From: MKUN01 sp964481425 | GTDB taxonomy: Bacteria > Bacteroidota > Bacteroidia > Chitinophagales > Chitinophagaceae | Direction: 5' to 3' | NCBI GenBank assembly: GCA_964481425.1 | Contig: CAYZTM010000009.1 | Span: 1-64,000, forward strand | DNA: 64,000 nt | Shown: one piece after another, positions 42,981 through 50,324 of the stretch | Numbering within the stretch: the first letter of the stretch is position 1 | How the letters are laid out: every line of letters begins with the position of its first letter | Notes under the pieces: model-generated | What the model was told of the DNA's origin: nothing | The model's database searches: none | What the model saw: the letters and a program-made list of their open reading frames with translations, nothing else | Translations under genes and position numbers: made by a program

Positions 42981-44072
42981 TTATGCCTTAGCCGGTTCTT
43001 TTACCTTAGGTTGTGTATCGTTTCCGGAGCCTTCAATAAATAGGGTTTGTGTAGGGTATGCAAACTCTATACTCTCTTTTTCAAAGGCCTCTACCATGTC
43101 TATATAGATACTCTCCTGCTTATTCATGTATACATTATAGTCAGGATCCAAAACATAATAAACAAACTCGAAATCAAGACTAAAATCACCAAAGTTGCAA
43201 AAATTGCCCCTGTCAAAGCGAAGGCCTTCAGTACTATTGATGATATCTTTTACGATACCGGGTATCTTTTTTAACTGTTCGGCTGTTGTCTGGTAAATGA
43301 CCCCGATCTTGAAAACGATGCGGCGTTCTTCCATACGTTTATAGTTATGCACTCTTGAGTTGGTCAGGTAGGTGTTGGAGCAGATCAGTTGCTCACCGCT
43401 TAGGGTACGTATGCGCGTGGTCTTTACCCCTATGTATTCTATTACACCTGCATTACTCTCTACTACTATGAAGTCACCTATTTCGAAGGGCCTGTCGAAG
43501 AAAATGACAAAGTAGCTGAACAGGTCGCCCAACACGGCCTGTGCCGCCAATGCAATGGCGATACCACCAATGCCGAGGCCGGTGATAAGGGTAGTTATGT
43601 TATAACCCAGGTTATCGAAAAGGAACAAGATACCGATAGCCCAGACCACTACATTGATAATGATCATAAGGCCCTTGGCCTGCTTCTCTTTTGTTTCACT
43701 GTTCTCCTGCCTTTTAATGAAGGCGTATATCATTTGCTGCACTAATGCCGAAATGATACGCAACATATAGTAGGTAGTCACAAACAGGATGGCTACTCGT
43801 ATCACATGTTCCACTTTCGTGGTCAGGGTCAGGGTATTTACAGCCAGGTACACACTGCCTATATAGAGGAGGGGCAGTACCCACTTGGCCACCACATCCA
43901 GCAGAAAATCATCTAATTGGGTTTCTGTCTTTGCCGCCCATTTTTTCAGGTATTGGAGCAGCACACGTTTGAAAATTCTCGCCGCAATAAAACAAACGAT
44001 CAATGTACCAAGGGCCCATAACCAGCTTTTGCCGGTATTGCCCCAGTACACTTCTGTCAAGAATTCATTCAT
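42981..44072 (-). CDS. MscS-family mechanosensitive channel
   Basis: A 363-residue protein: three to four N-terminal helices, then the MscS pore helix ITGLGIGGIAIALAAQAVLGDLF (about residues 160-185) and the beta domain FDRPFEIGDFIVVESNAGVIEYIGVKTTRIRTLSGEQLICSN. The C-terminal cage region ends at about 345, followed by a polar tail. It lets solutes out on hypo-osmotic shock. It is the last gene of a three-gene minus-strand operon with GNAT and racemase genes (31 bp gap), so osmotic stress may be part of that operon's role. Confidence 0.9.
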   Translation of the reverse strand: MNEFLTEVYWGNTGKSWLWALGTLIVCFIAARIFKRVLLQYLKKWAAKTETQLDDFLLDVVAKWVLPLLYIGSVYLAVNTLTLTTKVEHVIRVAILFVTTYYMLRIISALVQQMIYAFIKRQENSETKEKQAKGLMIIINVVVWAIGILFLFDNLGYNITTLITGLGIGGIAIALAAQAVLGDLFSYFVIFFDRPFEIGDFIVVESNAGVIEYIGVKTTRIRTLSGEQLICSNTYLTNSRVHNYKRMEERRIVFKIGVIYQTTAEQLKKIPGIVKDIINSTEGLRFDRGNFCNFGDFSLDFEFVYYVLDPDYNVYMNKQESIYIDMVEAFEKESIEFAYPTQTLFIEGSGNDTQPKVKEPAKA

Positions 44073-44103
44073 ATCTATTCTGTATTTTCCTGTCTATACT
44101 TTC

Positions 44104-45222
44104 TTAGTTCAGCGCTACAGCTTTGGCAAGTAACGCTTCTTCAGCTACCGGAGCTTCTATCTTCTTATCTATATACTTCGAATTCATCAACCGCAAAACA
44201 CCCATATAATCCGCACGGAACTCGATCGTACTCCCGACCTTATGATCCTGCGTGTTCCTGTCAAGGTCCAACACCAGCATATCGGAGCTTGCACCGGCTA
44301 TTTTAATATTCTCATCCACGGGTTGCAGGTGGCTTGCTTCCACATCCAGCAAACCGAGGTCCACAATAGCCCGGAACGACCTTTCCGGCACACCGGTATG
44401 ATCAAACTCGACCGCCTCACCGGCAAGGTTGTAACCCATATCGCCCGAGGGGGCATTAGGTTTTTCATACAACTCTATGATCTCGGCATACACTTTAAAT
44501 ACATCCTGGTGCATACCACTGAGCGGCCCTGTACTGTACACATCTGTTCCCAGGAAGAGGGTCTCCCCTACCCTGAAATGATTGATATCTTCCGGTAGTT
44601 CACACCTGTCAATGAGCGGTATCGTTACCGAAGCACCGCCCGATACATAGGGCAGCGAGCAGCCAAATTCCTGTTCAATCATTTCTTTATACTTACACAA
44701 CTGCATCAGTTTATCCTTATCCGGCAATACACCGTACATGCACGTAAGATTCGTGCCAATACCCACCACCTCTATGTTAGGTAATTGAAAAACTTTTGTG
44801 CAGAAGTTCATGATATTGCTCTTCAGCACACCTTCCCGGCGTTCGCCCAGTTCCATCATGATGATGACCTTATGCACTTTATTCATTTCCACTGCCGCTG
44901 CCGACAAGCGTTTCATGGTGGCATAAGATGTGTTGAGGCTAATGTCTGCATACTCCACCACTTTCTTCGCAATGCGTGATGAAGGCGGCTTGATGAATAT
45001 GGTCTTCACATCAGGTGCTATTGCCCTGATAGCCTTGAGGTTGGTGATACGTGAATCACACACCTGCTTCACGCCAAGGCTAAGCAATGCCTCCAGGTAT
45101 TTTGTATTACCGCAAAGCAGCTTGGTCACAACCGCCCAATCTATGTTGTTGTCGGTAAAGAGTTTATCCAGGTGTTGGTAATTCTCTTCCAGCTTTTCAG
45201 TATTCAGTGTGATATATGCCAT
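44104..45222 (-). CDS. PLP-dependent amino-acid racemase, alanine/ornithine racemase family
   Basis: A 372-residue fold-type III PLP protein. The Schiff-base lysine is in WAVVTKLLCG (Lys34), and the PLP-phosphate site is LPYVSGGASVTIPLI. LGVKQVCDSRITNLKAIR, MMELGERREGVLKS and FRVGETLFLGTDV are typical of the ornithine racemase/YhfX-like branch, not of Alr. The likely reaction is racemisation of an amino acid such as ornithine or lysine; the substrate is not fixed by sequence. It is the middle gene of an operon: only 1 bp separates it from the upstream GNAT gene. Confidence 0.83.
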   Translation of the reverse strand: MAYITLNTEKLEENYQHLDKLFTDNNIDWAVVTKLLCGNTKYLEALLSLGVKQVCDSRITNLKAIRAIAPDVKTIFIKPPSSRIAKKVVEYADISLNTSYATMKRLSAAAVEMNKVHKVIIMMELGERREGVLKSNIMNFCTKVFQLPNIEVVGIGTNLTCMYGVLPDKDKLMQLCKYKEMIEQEFGCSLPYVSGGASVTIPLIDRCELPEDINHFRVGETLFLGTDVYSTGPLSGMHQDVFKVYAEIIELYEKPNAPSGDMGYNLAGEAVEFDHTGVPERSFRAIVDLGLLDVEASHLQPVDENIKIAGASSDMLVLDLDRNTQDHKVGSTIEFRADYMGVLRLMNSKYIDKKIEAPVAEEALLAKAVALN

Positions 45223-45223
45223 A

Positions 45224-45676
45224 TTATTTGGTTGGTTTTAGCAGCCTCATCTCCAGGTATTTATTGGTGAAGCCATATTTCTTATAAAGGTTTATCGCAG
45301 GGTTATCGGGTTCTACATGCAGCGCTATATCGCCATCTGCCAGCTCTATGATCACATCCATTACTTTATTGGCGATTCCTTTGCCGCGCTGGTCTTTATG
45401 AGTAGCTATGTACACCAGTATATTGCCCGGTATATATCCGTCCATTCCCGTCCTGTTCACTACCGCTGCAGCAGCAATATCATCGCTGCCGTTATGCGCA
45501 GTTACCACGAAGCCACCGGGCGTGGCCTGCTCCTGCAATGCGTAGCTGATAGCCTTTGCTATATCTTCCTGTTTATCGCCATATTGTTCCAGGTGTTCGA
45601 ACAGGAAGCCTGTAACTGCATTTTTCTCTTCTTCCTTCGGCTTGTTGGCCTGGTTGTAAATTTTGGTTTTTATCAT
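45224..45676 (-). CDS. GNAT-family N-acetyltransferase
   Basis: A 150-residue protein with the GNAT core: GGFVVTAHNGSDDIAAAAVVN (strand region), LVYIATHKDQRGKGIANKVMDVI with the acetyl-CoA pyrophosphate loop (QRGKGIA), and NPAINLYKKYGFTNK, the typical end motif. The substrate is unknown; a neighbouring amino-acid racemase suggests an amine or amino acid. It is the first gene of the GNAT/racemase/MscS operon, which has a long folded leader. Confidence 0.85.
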   Translation of the reverse strand: MIKTKIYNQANKPKEEEKNAVTGFLFEHLEQYGDKQEDIAKAISYALQEQATPGGFVVTAHNGSDDIAAAAVVNRTGMDGYIPGNILVYIATHKDQRGKGIANKVMDVIIELADGDIALHVEPDNPAINLYKKYGFTNKYLEMRLLKPTK

Positions 45677-45706
45677 AAATAGTTTTTGTTCCCTTGAGGG
45701 AAGGTC

Positions 45707-45859
45707 AAAAAATCGGCATCACCAGCTACTGCTGTAAAGCTTACATTTTTAATAAACGGCGGTGAAGCCCGGGAAGGGACTAAAAGCCCTGAAAATCAGA
45801 AACACTACAAATGCCGATAAGAAACGTTGGCATAAAATAGCGGAGTGTTTCAATTATTA
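45707..45859 (-). promoter_or_regulatory. Folded mRNA leader with mutually exclusive pairings (candidate attenuator)
   Basis: On the minus strand GAAACACT (45844-45851) pairs with AGTGTTTC (45799-45806), and inside it ATGCC (45829-45833) pairs with GGCAT (45811-45815). The same ATCGGCAT arm (45811-45818) is also complementary to ATGCCGAT at 45712-45719, which is followed by six T (45707-45712). The two pairings exclude each other. A further small hairpin, TTCCCTCAAGGGAA, lies about 20 nt before the GNAT start. The layout is that of a transcription attenuator or riboswitch; no known class was recognised. Confidence 0.4.
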
Positions 45860-45865
45860 ACGATG

Positions 45866-45897
45866 CAAAAATACGAAAAGGGCACTGCTATGCCAAA
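45866..45897 (-). promoter_or_regulatory. Promoter of the GNAT/racemase/MscS operon
   Basis: Minus-strand TTTG (45894-45897), 20 bases, TATTTTTG (45866-45873) followed by C: the best-matched promoter in the window. Transcription would start near 45859, giving a leader of about 180 nt. Confidence 0.7.
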
Positions 45898-45962
45898 TGA
45901 ACATGATACTTAAGCATAAGTGACACATTAACAGAACATCACAACATGTTCCCCATTTTCTG

Positions 45963-46862
45963 TTATACTAATTGATGACCTCCCATGGCCACCTTTAAGG
46001 CATACTCATCCATATGTGCCCGGGGCTTGATACTCAGTACAGGTACCAGCGAATTATTGATGATGCGCTGCACATAGCCAGGTACAAAAAATTGCTTCAG
46101 GCCCCTTTTCAAAGTACCTGTAATGACCACGAGATCAATATCTCTTTTGCTGCCCGTGTTCAATACTTCCTCTGCAATGTTCTTACCGAAGTATAATTTT
46201 CGGTCAACAGCCACCTTTTCCTGCACCATATAGGCCGATGTATCGTCAACCATTTGTTTTACAGTGCCTACCTGCCCGCCCTGGTCCTGCTTCAGCAGGC
46301 CCATCACCAGCACGCTGGCCTTGTTCTTCTTTATTATGGGCATCACAGCTTTGTATTTACTCAGCGCATTGATCACCGGTCTTACCGGGAAGAGTATCTT
46401 GCTGAATTGCAGCGACCTCCTGCCGGAGGGCACAGTAAGCACAGGTACACTGCTGTTGCGGAGTATCGCCATTACATTGCCATTGCCTCGTGCATTATTC
46501 CTGTTCTTACCGGCAGTACCTGCCACTATAAGGTCACAGTCCAGCTTTTCTGCTTTGGTGCATACTATATAAGGCATAAAACCTGACTCAGAATATTGGC
46601 TGCATTCGATGCCATGCTCGCGTGCGATAGAAGAGGCCATCTGCCGGAGTTCGTCCTCGCGCGACAATTTCATTTCTGTAGCCATATCTGTAGCGGGTAC
46701 CTGCATACCGGCCATGGACACCAGCAGCTCAGTTTCGGCTACTTGCAGCAAATGAAGTTTTGCGCCATGCCGTTTACACATGGCTATTGCTGTTTGCAGG
46801 GCATTATCCGATGTTTCTGTAAAGTCTATAGGCACTAAAATATTCCTTATCTCTTTCTGCAT
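45963..46862 (-). CDS. Universal stress protein, two UspA domains
   Basis: A 299-residue protein starting MQKEIRNILVPIDF at 46862; an ATG 18 codons earlier gives an unrelated polar-His extension and is not used. Domain 1 (residues 1-145) opens ILVPIDFTETSDNALQTA and ends in the ATP-binding run DLIVAGTAGKNRNNARGNGN with SSVPVLTVP. Domain 2 (about 150-285) has the same pattern at lower quality (DLVVITGTLKRGLKQF, NNSLVPVLSIKP). Tandem Usp proteins of this kind respond to stress and starvation in this phylum. It is a single-gene unit with no sharp promoter box. Confidence 0.87.
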   Translation of the reverse strand: MQKEIRNILVPIDFTETSDNALQTAIAMCKRHGAKLHLLQVAETELLVSMAGMQVPATDMATEMKLSREDELRQMASSIAREHGIECSQYSESGFMPYIVCTKAEKLDCDLIVAGTAGKNRNNARGNGNVMAILRNSSVPVLTVPSGRRSLQFSKILFPVRPVINALSKYKAVMPIIKKNKASVLVMGLLKQDQGGQVGTVKQMVDDTSAYMVQEKVAVDRKLYFGKNIAEEVLNTGSKRDIDLVVITGTLKRGLKQFFVPGYVQRIINNSLVPVLSIKPRAHMDEYALKVAMGGHQLV

Positions 46863-47100
46863 ATGTATTAATAAGTTTAGGGGTGAATGATAACATACGG
46901 CTATGTGATGATGCAATGATGAATAACCGTCGATAGAGAGAATATACGAAAAATTTCGGGAACAGCCAAATCAGATCGGGAGATTTAACGCTTATCGGCA
47001 TGGTCATCAATGTTTTATATGGAGAACCTTTACAAGAAGAACATTAAGCGCAGAAGGGGAGAATATTTTATTTCCGGAATGGAATGATAACACTCTAAAG

Positions 47101-47151
47101 AAAAAATGAGAAAGGGAGGGTTTCGCTCTCGCTTACCGCTCCCTTTCTCAT
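47101..47151 (-). terminator. Intrinsic terminator downstream of tRNA-Leu
   Basis: ATGAGAAAGGGAG and CTCCCTTTCTCAT (47106-47118, 47139-47151) form a 13-bp perfect stem with a 20-nt loop. A T-run follows on the minus strand. The upstream stretch 46863-47100 shows no gene or clear signal. Confidence 0.85.
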
Positions 47152-47156
47152 TTAAG

Positions 47157-47240
47157 TGCCCAGGACTGGATTCGAACCAGCACACCCTTGCAGGCGCTGC
47201 GACCTGAACACAGTGCGTCTACCAATTTCGCCACCTGGGC
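47157..47240 (-). tRNA. tRNA-Leu, anticodon CAG
   Basis: On the minus strand the acceptor arms are GCCCAGG and CCTGGGC with discriminator A (84 nt, no encoded CCA). The D-loop has TTGGTAGAC. The anticodon stem CTGTG/CGCAG holds the loop TTCAGGT, so the anticodon is CAG and the codon read is CUG. A long variable arm and the T-arm GGTTCGAATCC complete a class II leucine tRNA. A terminator follows. Confidence 0.95.
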
Positions 47241-47301
47241 ATTCAGGGAGTGCAAATGTGAGACTTTTTTTTGAAAAGGCAAAACAAAAGATAAAATAAG
47301 C

Positions 47302-48177
47302 TTAGTGCTTGCCAGCCTTACGTTTCAGCACCCCGCCGGCTGCTTCCTTTATGGTATTGGTGAATATGAATGCTTTGGAGTCTACCTCGTGAACTAGGTG
47401 GGTAAGCTTACGTACTTCGAGGCGGGTAATAACGGTAAAAATGATGTCGCAATCGTGGCTTACATCAAAACTATCCTTCATAAAGCCCCTCTTCCCTTTA
47501 TAGACAGTGATACCCCTGCCCAGTTTCATTACCAGCTGCCTTTTTATCTCATCACTCTTGCCCGAGATGATAGTGACACCTGTGTATTCTTCCAGGCCTT
47601 CCACCACATAGTCAAGCGTGCGTGAGGCAGCATAATAGGTAAGCATAGAGTACAAAGCCGTTTCGAGGCCAAAATGCAAAGCTGCAATAAGGAAGATGAT
47701 CACATTAAGGCCCAGTATGATCTCACTTACCGAGAAGCTGCTGCGCTTCAGCGTGTATAATGCGAGCACCTCTATACCATCCAGCGCACAGCCCCCACGC
47801 ATGGTAAGCCCTGCACCTAAGCCAAGAAAAAAGCCGCCAAATAGCGAAACCAGCAGTTTGTCTGATGTGATAACGGGGTAATGTATGAAAGCAAAGCAAA
47901 GTGCAAGACCTATAACAGCCGCCAGCGACCGGTATGCGAAACGCCGGTTCACCTGGTAGCCCCCCATGATAAGCAGGGGGATATTAGCGAGCACTAATGT
48001 ATAAGAAAGGTTGAAGTGTGCCAGTTCATGTATCAGCAGGGATATGCCTGTAACACCTCCGTCAAGAAAATTATTGGGTACGAGAAAACTTTTAAGCGCG
48101 AAACCGCTGGAGAGAATGCCTAAAATTGTAAAGATGATGTCCTGTAATGCTCCGGGGATATTTATCTTACTTTTCAT
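47302..48177 (-). CDS. YitT family membrane protein
   Basis: A 291-residue protein: five to six helices in the first 190 residues (IIFTILGILSSGFALKSFLVP, GGVTGISLLIHEL, LLVSLFGGFFLGLGAGLTMRGG, IILGLNVIIFLIAALHFG), then a soluble DUF2179 domain (GVTIISGKSDEIKRQLVMKLGRGITVYKGKRGF). GGVTGISLLIH and GAGLTMRGGCALDGIEVLA are family landmarks. The transported substrate is unknown. It starts 1 bp after the end of the HD gene and is clearly in an operon with it. Confidence 0.9.
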   Translation of the reverse strand: MKSKINIPGALQDIIFTILGILSSGFALKSFLVPNNFLDGGVTGISLLIHELAHFNLSYTLVLANIPLLIMGGYQVNRRFAYRSLAAVIGLALCFAFIHYPVITSDKLLVSLFGGFFLGLGAGLTMRGGCALDGIEVLALYTLKRSSFSVSEIILGLNVIIFLIAALHFGLETALYSMLTYYAASRTLDYVVEGLEEYTGVTIISGKSDEIKRQLVMKLGRGITVYKGKRGFMKDSFDVSHDCDIIFTVITRLEVRKLTHLVHEVDSKAFIFTNTIKEAAGGVLKRKAGKH

Positions 48178-48178
48178 G

Positions 48179-48760
48179 TCACGGTGCCTGGAGCTTCGAC
48201 CTTACCAGTTCAAGGTTTTGCTCTTTTTTTGCTTTCCTGAGCTTTTGCGCAGTGGCGGTAAAATAGTGATGTTTTTCCATAAAATCTATCTGCAGCCGGT
48301 TCCACTTATCTTCATCCATGAAGCTGTACACATTCAGCTCTGCATAGAGTGTATCGCCTATCTTGAAAAAATCATCACGGCCCAGGTAATCCAGGTCAGC
48401 ATCGCATATTATCTCTTCCAGTAAATTATGTGGTGTTTGCGGGATCTTGGTAGCCATTATCATCCCGCTTATTTTCTTTATCTGCTCTTCTGAATAACCA
48501 TAGCTCGGTAAAAATTCAGCAGCTATATCGCATGAAATACGCTCATGTTCTTTTTGTTGTATCAGGAATCCGGAATCATGAAAAAGTGCCGCGGTAAGCA
48601 AAAGCTTTTTATCCTCACCTTTTATGCGTTCAGCATCAGCCAGCATATCGGCAGCCTGGTAAACATCCTTGATATGCGCGATGCTATGATACGATAAGTA
48701 CTCAGGAAGTCCCTTCCTGAGTTTTTTCATAATAAAATCACTTGCTGCTTTAAATTGCAT
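48179..48760 (-). CDS. HD-domain phosphohydrolase
   Basis: A 193-residue protein; the start is taken as ATG at 48760 (MQFKAASDFI), since the frame further up opens with TTG. Metal-binding HD motif residues are visible: YHSIAHIKDVYQ (H at about residue 28), LLTAALFHDSGF (HD pair), EHERISCDIAAEFL, and ICDADLDYLGRDDFF, the closing Asp. It is close in layout to small HD proteins annotated as metal-dependent phosphohydrolases. The substrate is unknown. It is the first gene of a two-gene operon with YitT. Confidence 0.85.
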   Translation of the reverse strand: MQFKAASDFIMKKLRKGLPEYLSYHSIAHIKDVYQAADMLADAERIKGEDKKLLLTAALFHDSGFLIQQKEHERISCDIAAEFLPSYGYSEEQIKKISGMIMATKIPQTPHNLLEEIICDADLDYLGRDDFFKIGDTLYAELNVYSFMDEDKWNRLQIDFMEKHHYFTATAQKLRKAKKEQNLELVRSKLQAP

Positions 48761-48838
48761 CCGGGGCAAATTAAGTAAACGATAGAAAATATTACATAAA
48801 ATTAATCCATAGGAATAAAAAATGCAACGTTACGCCCT

Positions 48839-49834
48839 TTATATTATCATAAGGCTGCATCCCCTGAGCATAGCCCTGTCCATTCGCCCCAATACTTCAA
48901 ATTTACCATTATCTGCGATATTACCAAGGTCTTCTGTAGCGATAAAGGCGCAGGAATGTACATTAGCAAGGTCTATAATATTAATGCCACCACTCCCATA
49001 AGTGTTCACATCCAGGGGGTCATTGATATCCCTTATAAGCACTTTCATAGTATCTATAGGCTCAAAAAGACCATTCTCACGTGCATAAGCCTGTGACAGC
49101 AATTCCGTCATACCATACTCTGAATGAATATTTACCAGGCCCAGGCCCTTCTTCAGCCTCTCATGCACCTCGGCGCGGGTAAGTTCTTCCCTGCGTCCTT
49201 TCATACCGCCGGTCTCCATCACGATAGTATGTTGTAGACGTTGGGGATATTTTTCAGCAAAGTCGAGCAAAGCAAATGTGACCCCCAAGAGTAATACTGC
49301 TTGCCCTTTATCCTCAAGCTCCTGCAGCATGTCCGAAAGTTTATCCTGCTCGTTCAGATAAAAACCGCTCTCAGGCTGTCCGCTTTCCTGCATAAGCACA
49401 GAGGCCATATGCACGAGCGAGGAATTACCACGCTCCAGGTAGGAGGGCAAGAGTGCGAGTACCACATATTGCTGCGGCTCACCATAAAATTTACGGAAGC
49501 CCTGTAATAGTGCTTCCCGGTACAGAGCTGCATCATGCACATAATGTTTGGAAGTATCGGCCCCTGTGGTGCCGCTACTCTCAAAGGTCAGCGCAGCATC
49601 CTGCCATTGCCCACTAGCCACTCTATGCGTTTTAAAAAAAGAAATAGGCAGGAAAGGGATATTTTCTATGGAATCAACAGTATCCGGCACTACATGCAAG
49701 GCATCGGTGAAGGCCCTGTAAAGTTCATTATTATGATACTGGTACCGAAACAGGTCGAGGGCAATATTATCAAATCCTGCAGCGTTAATATTATGCAGTA
49801 AATTACTATTTATTGGCTCTTTAATCTGACCCAC
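48839..49834 (-). CDS. LuxE-like acyl-protein synthetase/acyltransferase
   Basis: Called with a GTG start at 49834 (331 residues): the longer open frame to 50017 lies opposite the lipoprotein gene and is unlikely to be translated. Family residues begin straight after: GFDNIALDLFRYQYHNNELYRAF. The LuxE/acyl-activating core follows: ALTFESSGTTGADTSKHYV (phosphate loop), VLLLGVTFALLDF, ETGGMKGRREELTRAEVHERL and NIHSEYGMTELLSQAYA, close to the adenylate-forming signature. It activates or transfers fatty acyl groups; the partner is unknown. The start is 20 bp from the divergent lipoprotein ATG. Confidence 0.8.
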   Translation of the reverse strand: MGQIKEPINSNLLHNINAAGFDNIALDLFRYQYHNNELYRAFTDALHVVPDTVDSIENIPFLPISFFKTHRVASGQWQDAALTFESSGTTGADTSKHYVHDAALYREALLQGFRKFYGEPQQYVVLALLPSYLERGNSSLVHMASVLMQESGQPESGFYLNEQDKLSDMLQELEDKGQAVLLLGVTFALLDFAEKYPQRLQHTIVMETGGMKGRREELTRAEVHERLKKGLGLVNIHSEYGMTELLSQAYARENGLFEPIDTMKVLIRDINDPLDVNTYGSGGINIIDLANVHSCAFIATEDLGNIADNGKFEVLGRMDRAMLRGCSLMII

Positions 49835-49840
49835 TTTCGT

Positions 49841-49848
49841 TAACTTTG
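49841..49848 (+). promoter_or_regulatory. -7 box (TAACTTTG) next to the lipoprotein start
   Basis: TAACTTTG lies 5 bp before the ATG at 49854. If it is the promoter, the lipoprotein mRNA would have almost no leader. Confidence 0.35.
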
Positions 49849-49853
49849 GTAAT

Positions 49854-50324
49854 ATGAAACGCTGTACTTTCCTGTTCCTGGCCTTACTTGCTGCCTTCAG
49901 TTCATGCAAGAATAATAATAACATGTCCAACATACCGTCCATTTCACTGATCAGTATGACCCCGGACAGCATAAAGCAAGGTGCAAGCGAAGATACTGTA
50001 TATATCAAATTCGGCATTCAGGATGGCGATGCCGACCTGGGGCATGACGTTTCCTCGACCGATAAGGACATCTATATCAGGGATAACCATACCGATAGCT
50101 TCACTGGTTATAACTTCCCGGAGATAGCGCAAGGCATCCTCGACCCCTCCAAAGGCATCACGGGTGCCTGCACCTTCAAGATGCTGGGGGCGCTCATCTA
50201 TGTAAGGCAGGATTCCATACATCTCCTGAACGGCGATACCGTTAGCTATGAGCTATACATCAAAGACAAAGCGGGTAATAACAGTAACCACATTACAACT
50301 CCCAATTTGTACATCAGGCCTTAA
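49854..50324 (+). CDS. Small lipoprotein, function unknown
   Basis: A 156-residue protein with a lipoprotein signal (residues 1-17 hydrophobic, then SSC with the lipidated Cys at 18) and a polar KNNNN linker after it. The mature part has about three beta-rich stretches (DTVYIKFGIQDGDADLG, SIHLLNGDTVSYELYIKDKAGNN). GIQDGDADLG and IKDKAGN look like a cadherin-like or calcium-binding loop, but this is only a resemblance. It is expected in the outer membrane facing the periplasm or outside. Its 3' end overlaps the convergent PAS gene by 11 bp. Confidence 0.75.
   Translation: MKRCTFLFLALLAAFSSCKNNNNMSNIPSISLISMTPDSIKQGASEDTVYIKFGIQDGDADLGHDVSSTDKDIYIRDNHTDSFTGYNFPEIAQGILDPSKGITGACTFKMLGALIYVRQDSIHLLNGDTVSYELYIKDKAGNNSNHITTPNLYIRP

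Noticed and set aside
46863..46916. 18-codon N-terminal extension of the universal stress protein
   Set aside because: The UspA fold begins right after the internal Met; the extension is unlike any Usp.
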